Of a DNA stretch of 64,000 bases, positions 50,463 to 58,753 are shown piece after piece. Source of the stretch: Thermosphaera aggregans (GTDB taxonomy: Archaea > Thermoproteota > Thermoprotei_A > Sulfolobales > Desulfurococcaceae); assembly GCF_014962245.1 (NCBI RefSeq), contig NZ_CP063144.1, positions 982,582 through 1,046,581 on the forward strand, in the 5' to 3' direction. Made by a program: the position numbers and the translations under genes. Every line of letters begins with the position of its first letter. Position 1 is the first letter of the stretch. The notes under the pieces were generated by a model that was given only the letters and a program-made list of their open reading frames with translations, ran no database searches and was not told the DNA's origin.

Positions 50463-51459
50463 TGTATCCCTTCAGCCTATACCATTCAATGGTCTCTCTC
50501 AACCCTTCCTTCAAACTATACCTTGGGGAGTAACCCAAAAGCTTCTTCGCTTTCTCAATACTGTATGCTCTATGCTTAGTCACCGAGTCAACAATGCTTC
50601 TCCTCAGTAGCAAATTATTATCTCCTTTTAGAAGCGAGTATGCGTGAGTGAACGATAAAAGGAGTTTCGCCAACGCGGGGGTTAAACTATATTTCGGCGG
50701 CGGATTACCTGTAAGCTCTGATAGAATCTTATAAACCTCGTTATAGGTGTAAGCTTTATCCTCTGAGAGAATGAAAACTTGGTTTTCAGATTTTTCCAGT
50801 TTCTCAACCACTAGCGTGAAACCCTTGGCAACATCATCAACGTGTGCGAATTGTATAAGCGTCTCGCCATTTCCTATTTTGAATTTCGAGAAGAAGCCTC
50901 CCTTCGCGAAAGATGTTATAAACCAGTATGACACATCGTTCACATTCCCCGGGCCGTACAGTCCACTGGGCCTTACTATAGTGTAGGAGAGCCCCTTGGC
51001 CGCTAGATCTTTTATTTGTAGCTCGGCGAGGAGTTTTGAGCGACCGTATTCGAACTGCGGGTTAGGAGGCGTCTCCTCGTCACCTGGAGGGTTTTGCACT
51101 GGGCCTATTGCCTCAGTTGAGCTACAATAAATAAATCTCTTCACCCCATGCTTCAATGCTTGCTCTGCAAGTATTCTAGTTGCCTCCACGTTGAGCCTGT
51201 AATATAGGTTCTTCTTCCCTGTGAAAGTGTAGTAGGCTGCTAGGTGGATTAATATGTCAGTATTTTTCACCACGTTCAGAAACGTCTCGGGTCTCTCTAA
51301 ATCCATATATACTGGTTCAACATTCTTCGCTAACAAGGCCTGCCTTTTCTCAGAAGTGTGATAAGTTCCTCTTAAAGTGAAGCCCTTTTTGATCAGGTTG
51401 TCTACAACGTAGGAGCCAAGAAACCCTGTAGCACCTGTCACGGTAACCCTCAAGGCCAA
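50452..51459 (-). CDS. NAD(P)-dependent epimerase/dehydratase-type reductase (extended SDR)
   Basis: This 335-residue extended short-chain dehydrogenase has the nucleotide motif 'VTGATGFLGSYVVDNL' at the N-terminus, 'ILIHLAAYYTF', the Ser strand 'FIYCSSTEAIGP' and the catalytic 'YGRSK' (Tyr and Lys). Its style is that of dihydroflavonol reductase, HpnA-like and 3-beta-hydroxysteroid dehydrogenase-like proteins rather than sugar epimerases. It is the third gene of the luxE-luxC operon, starting six bases after the luxC stop, which suggests it acts on the aldehyde or a related product. That role is inferred from position. Confidence 0.88.
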   Translation of the reverse strand: MALRVTVTGATGFLGSYVVDNLIKKGFTLRGTYHTSEKRQALLAKNVEPVYMDLERPETFLNVVKNTDILIHLAAYYTFTGKKNLYYRLNVEATRILAEQALKHGVKRFIYCSSTEAIGPVQNPPGDEETPPNPQFEYGRSKLLAELQIKDLAAKGLSYTIVRPSGLYGPGNVNDVSYWFITSFAKGGFFSKFKIGNGETLIQFAHVDDVAKGFTLVVEKLEKSENQVFILSEDKAYTYNEVYKILSELTGNPPPKYSLTPALAKLLLSFTHAYSLLKGDNNLLLRRSIVDSVTKHRAYSIEKAKKLLGYSPRYSLKEGLRETIEWYRLKGYIKK

Positions 51460-51465
51460 CCCCCT

Positions 51466-52935
51466 TCAAATTATTTTCAGCACGCCGGATTTCTCGACTA
51501 GTCGGAGATACATGGTGTATGTGAAATATCTAGGCATGAACTCGCCATCGTAGGGTTCTAGTGGAGTTCTAAAAAACGATTCCCCTATTAGAACAACCCT
51601 GTAAATCCCAAGAATCGACAGCGTGTTTAACACGTGGTTGAGATTTCTCTCTGAAACCTTTAAGGAAGCTGTCTGGAACTTATCCATCCCGCTCTCCCTC
51701 AGCCTTCTAATCAGAAAAGAGGCCACCTCCCTTAGCTCTCCAATATCCTTCAACACTATTATCTCGATGAATCGCCTCCTAGGTGTTGAGTACGAATGTT
51801 TTAAACTGTGTGTTGAATGTTTTCCGATCTCCGGTGTTTCAACAGCGATCGTCCAAGGATTGCCCGGGTTCTCCGAGTAAAAAACTCTTGCACCTTGGAG
51901 CTCCAAGCTTTTCCTAAGCAGTATCAGGCTATACAGCTCTCCTTCTCCCATCTCTCGAAGGAATCTCCCCCCAAGATGGTTTAAAGCCTCACCCAAGCTC
52001 TCAGCGAACTTCAATGCACTTTCTTTCGAACCTATGAACAAAGCGTAGGTTGGAGAACTGCACAGTTGTTGATCATATAGTATTACATCCCTTGCTAACC
52101 CGTAGGCCACTCCTTCCGAGACGGACTCTTCATCTATTATGGCTAGCCCTGTAAGGGGTCCGTTAACAACCAGCCTGGGGTGGTAAGGATTCTTTAACAC
52201 CCTACTAGCTACAACACTCCTACCCGGCTCCCCGCCCCAGTAGTTGACCACTCCAAGAGGTGTTGAGACTAGGAGGTGTTCAAACACCTTGCTATCATGC
52301 TTAAAGTATGAGACCAGGAGGGCTGAAGCAATCTCTTGAGAGCCCTCCACGGAGCCTTCAGCTAGCTCGAAAAGCGTGGTGAAAATCTCTGCTACTCCAG
52401 GGTAGTTGCTGAGTGATGGTCTCAATATGGTAACGTTCCCTGAGGCTAGGGAGACAACTGTCGGTAGCACAGCCGGTATGACCGTGTTACCAGAGGAAAT
52501 TATTAGGGAGGATCCCAGGGGCTTGTTCCACACGAACTCTCCGTTACTGATTTCAACCGGTTGGTCAAGACTTAGCCAACCCCCGATTAATCCCTTATCG
52601 AAGAGTTCAACGATATTAGCCTCGTTTAACACCTGTTCAACCAGTCTTAAATCCAGCTTCACGTTTTCCTCGCTGTAGCCTGTGCTTTTAGAAATGCTAC
52701 GCGCTAATCTCTCCTCGATAGTAGGTAGCTTCTCACTCCAAATTTTCCCCATCTCGCTCAACACTCTTATTCTTCTGCGAAAGCCTAGTTGGAGAAGGCT
52801 CTGGGATAATTCTACACTACGATTTAAAAACCTGTCCAGCCACTCAACCGTTGGCTCGTATACTCCGGATCCATCATCTCGCGTCTCTATTTTCGTGAAA
52901 TAAATGGGTTTCACAGCATTATTCTCGTCCACCAC
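51466..52935 (-). CDS. LuxC-like acyl-CoA/acyl-protein reductase
   Basis: The 489-residue protein belongs to the LuxC family, an aldehyde-dehydrogenase relative that reduces an enzyme-bound acyl thioester to an aldehyde with NADPH. Motifs include 'WNKPLGSSLIISSGNTVIPAVLPTVVSLASGNVTILRPS' (nucleotide region, joined motifs), 'LVSTPLGVVNYWGGEPG', and the active-site 'ILYDQQLCSSPTYALF' with Cys292, near the position of the catalytic cysteine known in Vibrio LuxC. It starts with GTG inside the last codons of the luxE-like gene (17-base overlap). No luciferase genes are present. The natural acyl substrate is unknown, and fatty acids are not main lipids in archaea. Confidence 0.9.
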   Translation of the reverse strand: MVDENNAVKPIYFTKIETRDDGSGVYEPTVEWLDRFLNRSVELSQSLLQLGFRRRIRVLSEMGKIWSEKLPTIEERLARSISKSTGYSEENVKLDLRLVEQVLNEANIVELFDKGLIGGWLSLDQPVEISNGEFVWNKPLGSSLIISSGNTVIPAVLPTVVSLASGNVTILRPSLSNYPGVAEIFTTLFELAEGSVEGSQEIASALLVSYFKHDSKVFEHLLVSTPLGVVNYWGGEPGRSVVASRVLKNPYHPRLVVNGPLTGLAIIDEESVSEGVAYGLARDVILYDQQLCSSPTYALFIGSKESALKFAESLGEALNHLGGRFLREMGEGELYSLILLRKSLELQGARVFYSENPGNPWTIAVETPEIGKHSTHSLKHSYSTPRRRFIEIIVLKDIGELREVASFLIRRLRESGMDKFQTASLKVSERNLNHVLNTLSILGIYRVVLIGESFFRTPLEPYDGEFMPRYFTYTMYLRLVEKSGVLKII

Positions 52936-54208
52936 TAGTCATCAACTCCTCAAGGGTGCCTCCACAGGCACGCTGGAGCTCCCAGCCTTCATCCTTGGAT
53001 AGTCTTCTCACATATTGAAACTCTTTTCCATAGTACCTGTTAGAATATTTAAACTTCATGACATCGCCTGGCAGGAAGACCTCCAGCCATGAAACTGCAA
53101 GCGGGTCGTAGATTCCCAGAATACCTTCTCTATCAGGTTCCTGGATGATCTTGAAGGTCTTAGGATCTAATAAGAATACTTCTTGAAGGGGGTGCGGGAT
53201 TTTTCCCATTAAGCCATAATTATCAATTAAAGCGGTGAGAGTCTCGGTCATGCCGAGCACATCCATGAACGGTGCTGGTTGTTCTATTCCATTCCGTCTC
53301 GCCTTGAAGAACCTTCTTGAATAACTCACAATGGTGTCGTAATCAGGGATTTGAAAACCTTTACTGCCTCCGCCTGTTACAATCACCCCTCCCTCCCCTA
53401 AATCCACAGGTGGAACTTTATACACTATCTTGCTGAGGATTTTCAATAGTGAATTCATAGATTCAAATTGCTTGGACAGGAGGTATACGCCAGCTGGAGC
53501 TGTGAACAGCAGTTTAGGCTCTTCTTTGCTTTTGAAAAACTCCATTATCACCTTCTTATTAGGGACAAGCTTTCTCCATTGAGAACCACTAGCCTCCTCC
53601 CTAGACAACTCCATGCCGTATAAGAGCGGGATTTCCTTTCCCTGGAGAGCAAGGTCGACAAATGCTACGAAATTAAGCCGGCTCCTAAGCTCTTTAGCAG
53701 CAAGGAATAAAGCTATTCCCTCCCCCTTTCTCAGCTCACCCCCATATACATACTCGAACAGGTAGGTGTTCGCTCTAGTCATCATTGCTAATTCCAAGTA
53801 AGTTCTGAAAACCCTAACCGGTGTGTTACTGGTTGTTCCGCTGGATGAAAAAACGATAGCGGGCTCGCTCTTAACCTGTTCTATCAGGAACCGCTTGTAA
53901 CCCTCCCCCCTCAAGAGATCCGAGGGCACAGCTAGCTTAACAAGATCCTCTAATTCGGCTGAGCCCGGGTCGATCCCTATCCTATTGAACAATTCTTCGT
54001 AAAAATCGCTTGTCTCAGCAAAGAATTTTAAAGAACTCCTTAAGAGATCTCTTCTCAATGAGGATAACTCCTCTGGAGATTTTGTGAAAAGACTTTTATC
54101 CCCTGAAAGATCCCACAGTCTTTTAACGTGAGGATGAGTTAAGAGCTCGGATTTAACAGCCTTCTCCATGATCTCGTTTACAGAGGGTAAATCCTGGGTT
54201 GAATTCAA
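52919..54208 (-). CDS. LuxE-like acyl-protein synthetase
   Basis: This 429-residue protein is a LuxE family adenylate-forming enzyme that activates a carboxylic acid as acyl-AMP and holds it on a cysteine. It shows 'IVFSSSGTTSNTPVRVFRT' (the nucleotide loop), 'GGVIVTGGGSKGF', 'MDVLGMTETL' and 'VFLPGDVMKFKY'. It contains a single cysteine, 14 residues before the C-terminus (QRACGGTLEEL), where LuxE carries its acyl group. The TTG at 54208 is preferred because GGTGG lies at 54213-54217; an ATG at 54169 and an in-frame TTG at 54274 are alternatives. A TATA-like TTTATTAAAC on the minus strand lies at 54230-54239. It leads the operon with luxC-like and SDR genes. Confidence 0.88.
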   Translation of the reverse strand: MNSTQDLPSVNEIMEKAVKSELLTHPHVKRLWDLSGDKSLFTKSPEELSSLRRDLLRSSLKFFAETSDFYEELFNRIGIDPGSAELEDLVKLAVPSDLLRGEGYKRFLIEQVKSEPAIVFSSSGTTSNTPVRVFRTYLELAMMTRANTYLFEYVYGGELRKGEGIALFLAAKELRSRLNFVAFVDLALQGKEIPLLYGMELSREEASGSQWRKLVPNKKVIMEFFKSKEEPKLLFTAPAGVYLLSKQFESMNSLLKILSKIVYKVPPVDLGEGGVIVTGGGSKGFQIPDYDTIVSYSRRFFKARRNGIEQPAPFMDVLGMTETLTALIDNYGLMGKIPHPLQEVFLLDPKTFKIIQEPDREGILGIYDPLAVSWLEVFLPGDVMKFKYSNRYYGKEFQYVRRLSKDEGWELQRACGGTLEELMTSGGRE

Positions 54209-54320
54209 ATAACCACCCTTATAGGATTTGTTTAATAAAACCAAGCTTCTTGATAATAAAATTTTCCCTTGCAATTAAAGTATTTACGGGGGTTAACGAT
54301 TTAGGAAAACAGGGGAAAAC

Positions 54321-54599
54321 ATGGTTTACATCATCGAAGTAGATGGTTTCAAATACTATGCGTGCTCCATCTGTGGGTTGATTTATGAATCAGAAGAAAC
54401 AGCTTCCAAATGTGAAGAATTTTGCAAAAGCAACCCTGGCAAATGCAATATCGAGATAATGAAAGAATCCATTGGTTACATAGAACAAGCGGAGAGCGGG
54501 GCTTTCACTTTGAAATTTAAAGTGCTTGCTAAAGGAGAAAAAATAAAGCCCGTATATAAGATATGCAAGCATCGTTTAAACGTCTACAAGATATGTTGA
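54321..54599 (+). CDS. Small zinc-ribbon-like protein
   Basis: The 92-residue protein has a CSICGLIYESEETASKCEEFC pattern, written here in pieces as YACSICGLIY and SKCEEFC, i.e. CxxC followed after 16 residues by CxxxC, which could bind one zinc ion. Two further cysteines lie in KICKH and the final KIC. The rest is an alpha/beta stretch without a recognised family. The ATG follows AGGGG, and an AATTAAAG-type element near 54276-54285 may be its promoter. It may be a small regulator or RNA-binding protein; no firm function. Confidence 0.72.
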   Translation: MVYIIEVDGFKYYACSICGLIYESEETASKCEEFCKSNPGKCNIEIMKESIGYIEQAESGAFTLKFKVLAKGEKIKPVYKICKHRLNVYKIC

Positions 54600-54667
54600 T
54601 GTTAACATCGCGAGGGCAAAAGTTTTTATTAAAGCAATGCTATTAATGTGTGTTTGCGGTGATAAAC

Positions 54668-55321
54668 ATGGAGAAGGGTTTAATACTGTTCTTCATCATA
54701 GCCTTGACGCTAATTATAGCTCAAACAGGTTATTCCAGCACATCATCAAGCCTCGAGATATATGTTGAAGGAAGCCCTGTAGAAAACTCCTTTACAGGGT
54801 ATGCTAGAGTAAAATATGCTGAAACCCCAGCTAACTATACATTAATTAGCATATACATTCCCTTTGAAGGACAGCTAAACATTATAAACATAACAAGTAG
54901 CACCGGTGTATTGATAAGCAACTACCAGCTGGAAAACAATACAGTGTCGTTTCTAGCATTAAACACTTCTGAGATAACCATATACTTCATCGTTGAGAAT
55001 GTTTTCGAGGAAGTCGGCATAGGGAGCTATGCAACATTCATTGATTTAACCAGATATAGTGATTTAAGCTTCAATCTAACAATGAACCTTGTTGGAGCAT
55101 ATAACGTTGAACCATCCCTTAGCACAAAGTACTTCAATGGAAATACGTTGATAACTATAACGCAACCTGGGTACTATCCTGTGACACTTTACATAAACCC
55201 AGAAACAACAACAGTCACGCAACCCAGCAATAATCAAGGGAGGATTCTGATTCTAGGAGCCGTAACGGCTGCGTTAGCGATTTTACTGGTTTTGCTCTTC
55301 CTACTCCGCAGAAAGAAGTAG
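54668..55321 (+). CDS. Secreted, membrane-anchored unknown protein
   Basis: This 217-residue product has an N-terminal signal or anchor helix (about residues 4-22, LILFFIIALTLIIAQTG), an extracellular beta-rich region with many Asn-X-Ser/Thr sites, a Thr/Gln-rich linker (ETTTVTQPSNNQG) and a C-terminal membrane helix (about 193-213) followed by RRKK. The ATG at 54668 was chosen over one at 54650 because GGTGAT lies at 54658-54663. The plan matches small archaeal surface proteins; no family was recognised. Confidence 0.8.
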   Translation: MEKGLILFFIIALTLIIAQTGYSSTSSSLEIYVEGSPVENSFTGYARVKYAETPANYTLISIYIPFEGQLNIINITSSTGVLISNYQLENNTVSFLALNTSEITIYFIVENVFEEVGIGSYATFIDLTRYSDLSFNLTMNLVGAYNVEPSLSTKYFNGNTLITITQPGYYPVTLYINPETTTVTQPSNNQGRILILGAVTAALAILLVLLFLLRRKK

Positions 55322-55370
55322 TTTTTCAATAATGTTTAAAAGCCTTCAAATACATACTTCAGTCAGGGAT

Positions 55371-56090
55371 ATGAGTACTGCTTCAAGCCTGATCACTAAA
55401 GTATATCTTGAAGAACGCATAAAACTCCTAGAAGACGAGGTATTCGAGCTCCTTAAAGCATACAACATTCCAACAGCTCCATATGCTGTTGCTAGAAGCA
55501 TTGATGAAGTCTCTTTAATGGCCGAGAAAGTGGGATTTCCTCTCGTCATAAAGATCATCTCGCCAGACATAATCCATAAGACCGATGTAGGAGGCGTGAG
55601 GCTCGATATCTGGTCAAAGCAGGAAGCCCTGAAAGCGGCGGAAGAGATTACTGAGAAAGTCAGAGCGAGTAATCCCCAAGCAAGGATCAACGGCTTCCTC
55701 CTCCAGCCCATGATGCCCAAGGGCGTTGAAATCATCATCGGAGGACTCCACGACCCTGTATTCGGAAGCGTTGTCATGTTTGGAGCAGGAGGCATATTCG
55801 TCGAAGTTTTCAAGGACGTGTCTTTCAGGGTTGCACCTCTCACCATAGACGAGGCGTTGGAAATGATTGATGAGATTAAAACCTCAGCAATTCTTAAAGG
55901 ATACAGGGCTCAACCACCAGTTAACAAGTACTCCATTGCGGAGATAATAGTGGCTGTTGGGAAAATGCTTGATGAACATCCAGAGATAGAGTCCATGGAT
56001 TTAAACCCGGTTTTCGCATACCCTGATAAAGCCTACGTTATTGACGGTAGGATTATTTTGAGAAAACCAGGCGTTCATCATAAAAGCTAG
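55371..56090 (+). CDS. acdB: ADP-forming acyl-CoA synthetase, beta subunit (ATP-grasp)
   Basis: The 239-residue protein is the separate beta subunit of archaeal acetyl/acyl-CoA synthetase (ADP-forming), which turns acyl-CoA, ADP and phosphate into acid, CoA and ATP. It has the ATP-grasp parts 'LLKAYNIPTAPYAVARS', 'GFPLVIKIISPDIIHKTDVGGVRLDI', 'GFLLQPMMPKGVEIIIGGLHDPVFGSVVMFGAGGIFVE' and the C-terminal 'ESMDLNPVFAYP'. The ATG at 55371 is chosen because a TATA box (GTTTAAAAG, 55334-55342) overlaps the earlier ATG at 55332 and predicts a start near 55364. The alpha subunit lies elsewhere. It would recover energy from products of POR and KGOR. Confidence 0.93.
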   Translation: MSTASSLITKVYLEERIKLLEDEVFELLKAYNIPTAPYAVARSIDEVSLMAEKVGFPLVIKIISPDIIHKTDVGGVRLDIWSKQEALKAAEEITEKVRASNPQARINGFLLQPMMPKGVEIIIGGLHDPVFGSVVMFGAGGIFVEVFKDVSFRVAPLTIDEALEMIDEIKTSAILKGYRAQPPVNKYSIAEIIVAVGKMLDEHPEIESMDLNPVFAYPDKAYVIDGRIILRKPGVHHKS

Positions 56091-56174
56091 GCAACCCCTA
56101 GGGCTGTATTAGATTTATTCCTGTTTAAATGCTAATTAACCAATTCATTTATTTTAATAAACCCGGAGGCGTAA

Positions 56175-56813
56175 GTGCTGTCCATGTTGGAAAACTGTTA
56201 TGAGGAAGGCAATAGTATGAGATCTGTCCGAGAAAATATTACTGAATCATTCGGCTCACGCAACAATTCTTCAAGTGTCGAGGAGGTAGTGGGGAACGTG
56301 GAGCAGTTAATAGCTGAGGGAAGGCTTGAAGAGGCATCGCTCTTCTCATATAAGGCTCTGACATCACTATGTGAAAGCAAGCCCGGGATGGCAGGTTCTT
56401 TTTTGAACAACCTTGTTTACGGGCCTTATTCGAAATCGATACCTGCTACTCTAACTCTAATACATCTACTCACAGCTAAGGGTTTTCCTCCTTCGTGTGC
56501 GGATCAAGTAGCGGTTTTACCTCTCTCAATCGTGTACAGTGTCCCTCAAGGAAGCATCCTGGAGAATGATGTCCTGGTCAAAGCTGTCTTCGGTTTAATT
56601 GAAAAATTATTGCACATGGCTTTAACAGAACCGGTACCCTTAGAAAAATTGCACACAGTGTATCTTGAGCTAAACACTTTCCTCTCTGAATTTTCCAAAG
56701 TCCTGTCGGAAAACGGGGGTGCGGCGAAGTTCAAAGCGCTTTTCGCGCAGATTGAAACGATGTGGACACGGCTTGTATCCACGCTATTCTCAGGTAGTGA
56801 CACCTTTACGTGA
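56175..56813 (+). CDS. Unknown helical protein (212 residues)
   Basis: This 212-residue protein is predicted almost all-helical, with leucine-rich segments 'VEEVVGNVEQLIAEGRLEEASLFSYKALTSL', here in pieces, that resemble the start of a TPR-like or PEP-type helical hairpin. The GTG at 56175 follows GGAGG at 56165-56169 with five bases between; a TATA-like GTTTAAAT at 56123-56130 is upstream. No family or motif was recognised. The following 150 bases contain no supported gene. Confidence 0.68.
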   Translation: MLSMLENCYEEGNSMRSVRENITESFGSRNNSSSVEEVVGNVEQLIAEGRLEEASLFSYKALTSLCESKPGMAGSFLNNLVYGPYSKSIPATLTLIHLLTAKGFPPSCADQVAVLPLSIVYSVPQGSILENDVLVKAVFGLIEKLLHMALTEPVPLEKLHTVYLELNTFLSEFSKVLSENGGAAKFKALFAQIETMWTRLVSTLFSGSDTFT

Positions 56814-56964
56814 AGTTTCCACGAGCCCGGGTTCGAGCACTTTTTCAGCGACCCATATCGTCCCATATATCAAACTATTAAAAAGAATGGTGGCTGAGTA
56901 GGGTTTTATGAGACGTGGAAAATATTAATCTCTTGCTCTTTATTATATCTAAAGGATGATCGCC

Positions 56965-57252
56965 TTGAAGACTTACTACAACGAATACAAGGCTAGAAAG
57001 GGGTTGTTTAAAGTGAGAATTCTGGCAGATGATCAAAACATCATCAGGAATATTACGATCATGGGCGACTTCTTCATATATCCTGAAGAAGTAATATGGG
57101 TTGTCGAAGATTCTTTGAAAGGCGTGAAGTTCGAAAAAGACGCGGTGGCTAACATCATTAGGGATGTGTTTACCAGGGAGAGCGCTGTACTTGTAGGTTG
57201 CACCCTTGACGAGTTCATTCAGACGATAGTGGAGGCGAGACCGGTTGAGTGA
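56965..57252 (+). CDS. lplB: Lipoate-protein ligase, separate C-terminal (LplB-type) subunit
   Basis: The 95-residue product matches the small accessory domain that in Thermoplasma-type two-part lipoate ligases is a separate subunit: 'KTYYNEYKARKGLFKVRILADDQNIIRNITIMGDFFIYPEE', here in pieces, then 'TLDEFIQTI'. It is needed for lipoate adenylation. The TTG at 56965 is favoured because AAAGG (56951-56955) directly abuts the alternative ATG at 56956 but is well spaced from TTG. Its stop overlaps the start of the catalytic subunit by eight bases. Confidence 0.82.
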   Translation: MKTYYNEYKARKGLFKVRILADDQNIIRNITIMGDFFIYPEEVIWVVEDSLKGVKFEKDAVANIIRDVFTRESAVLVGCTLDEFIQTIVEARPVE

Positions 57253-58024
57253 ACTAAGAGTTGTGTTCACGGAGACGCTGGATAATCCATGGATGAATCT
57301 CGCATGGGAGGAGGCGTTTTTCCAAAGCAGGTGTAGTGATAAAACCGGAGACGTGTTGAGGATCTGGCGAAACAGGAATGCCGTTGTGATAGGAGTATTC
57401 CAGAAGGCTTCGGAAGAAGTAAACCTGGAGTATGCTCAACAGATAAAAGCAGGCGTTGTAAGACGGTTCACAGGTGGTGGAGCAGTCTACCACGACCTCG
57501 GTAACATAAACTTTGCCTTATCGGTTAAACCTGTTGGTAGAAAAGTCAACGTCGACTACCTGTACGTTGATCTTTTAAAGGGAGTTGTTAAGGCCCTTGA
57601 AAAACTCGGGTTCAACCCAAGTGTTCAGAACGTGAACGACATAATAATAGGGGATAGAAAGGTTGTCGGGGTTGCCGCTAGCTTGAGGAGGGAGCAGAAC
57701 TGCGGGTTCATTCACGGAGCAATGCTCTACAATGTAAACCTCGACGTTTTAGCCGGCATCCTGAAAATCCCGTTGAAAAAGCTGGCCGATAAAGGGGTTT
57801 CAAGCGTCAAGTACCGGGTCACCAATATCAGTGCGCTGAAGCCAGAGCTAAGGGTTGAGGACATTGTAAAAGCCTTAATAGAATCCTTCACGGAGACATT
57901 GGATAAGAAGGGTTGGTATCCTGATCTTCCCAAGCAACACGAAATAGAGATGGCTGAGAGACTTTACTCGTCCAAGTACAGTACTCCTGAGTGGAATATG
58001 GAGAGAAAGAGGCCTGAGTGGTAG
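57245..58024 (+). CDS. lplA: Lipoate-protein ligase A, catalytic subunit
   Basis: This 259-residue protein has the catalytic motifs of LplA: 'NPWMNLAWEEAF', 'LRIWRNRNAVVIGVFQKASEEVN', 'VVRRFTGGGAVYHDLGNINFAL' at about 71-92 and the lipoyl-AMP lysine in 'GDRKVVGVAA'. It attaches lipoate to lipoyl domains such as the glycine cleavage H protein or oxoacid dehydrogenase E2. The genome uses ferredoxin-type oxoacid enzymes here, so the target protein is not obvious from the window. It starts with TTG overlapping lplB. Confidence 0.92.
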   Translation: MSELRVVFTETLDNPWMNLAWEEAFFQSRCSDKTGDVLRIWRNRNAVVIGVFQKASEEVNLEYAQQIKAGVVRRFTGGGAVYHDLGNINFALSVKPVGRKVNVDYLYVDLLKGVVKALEKLGFNPSVQNVNDIIIGDRKVVGVAASLRREQNCGFIHGAMLYNVNLDVLAGILKIPLKKLADKGVSSVKYRVTNISALKPELRVEDIVKALIESFTETLDKKGWYPDLPKQHEIEMAERLYSSKYSTPEWNMERKRPEW

Positions 58025-58039
58025 GGAAGGTTAGTTTCC

Positions 58040-58753
58040 ATGAGCCTTTCACTGCTTTTCCCCGTGGATGTAATCATAGATACGAAGGAGGATTCGAAGC
58101 ATCCGGACGCGAAGAAGAAGCTGTTAAGCGCTGGGTTGAAGGTAGCTGTTCAAAATCTTCCAGCCGGAGACTTCCTCCTGCTCTCACCTCCTGATAAACA
58201 AAGCATCCTAGTGGAGAGGAAAACTGTTGACGATTTCGCCAATAGTATAAGAGATAACAGGATATGGGAGCAGTCTAAGTTGTTGAAAAATGCGGCTGCC
58301 CAGGACGGTCATAAGCCGCTGATAATTCTTGAGGGTTGCATAGAAGACCTTGCTAGGTATAGAGGGTGGAAGCCTCAGAGCTTGCTTAGAATACTCGACA
58401 CCCTCATCCTGGAGTTTGAAATACCTGTTTTAAACACCCCCGGGTTCGAGGAAACAATTCAGTGGATAGTGCTTAAAGCTAAAAGTCTCGGAGAAACCGG
58501 TGCTAAAAAAGTATTCAGAATGAGGGTTGAGAAGAAGCCTTTGAGCATTAACGAGAGAATCCTGTATGTTGCTGAAAGCCTAGCCGGCCCGGCCACTGCT
58601 AGAAAACTCCTGAGAAGCTTTAAAACACTTAAAAATCTCGCAAACGCTTCCATATCTGAGCTCCTGAGAGTGGAGGGTATAGGGGAGAAAAGGGCTGAGG
58701 AGATTTTCCTCATATTTAACACTGAGTGGAGGGAGAGCAATGGAACCGGTTGA
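58040..58753 (+). CDS. xpf: XPF/ERCC4-type structure-specific nuclease (short crenarchaeal form)
   Basis: The 237-residue protein has an ERCC4 nuclease domain with 'VDVIIDTKED' and the signature ERKTVDDF (Glu59, Arg60, Lys61, Asp65), then 'SIRDNRIWEQSKLLKNA', and a C-terminal tandem helix-hairpin-helix (about 175-230, 'LAGPATARKLLRSFKTLKNLANASISELLRVEGIGEKRAEEI', in pieces). It lacks the helicase part of euryarchaeal Hef, as in crenarchaea, where it works with PCNA on flap and 3'-tailed junctions. The 3' end overlaps the next gene by 14 bases. Confidence 0.94.
   Translation: MSLSLLFPVDVIIDTKEDSKHPDAKKKLLSAGLKVAVQNLPAGDFLLLSPPDKQSILVERKTVDDFANSIRDNRIWEQSKLLKNAAAQDGHKPLIILEGCIEDLARYRGWKPQSLLRILDTLILEFEIPVLNTPGFEETIQWIVLKAKSLGETGAKKVFRMRVEKKPLSINERILYVAESLAGPATARKLLRSFKTLKNLANASISELLRVEGIGEKRAEEIFLIFNTEWRESNGTG

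Noticed and set aside
50452-54208. Bioluminescence operon
   Set aside because: LuxA/LuxB luciferase and LuxD are absent, so only the acid-reduction half has a counterpart here.
55346-55846. Open frame of 166 codons on the minus strand inside acdB
   Set aside because: It overlaps a well-supported ATP-grasp gene entirely and has no ribosome site, promoter or recognisable product.
56826-56850. tRNA T-arm-like GGTTCGAGC between 56175-56813 and the lipoate ligase genes
   Set aside because: The bases on either side do not pair into a T-stem, and no anticodon or acceptor stem can be built around it.
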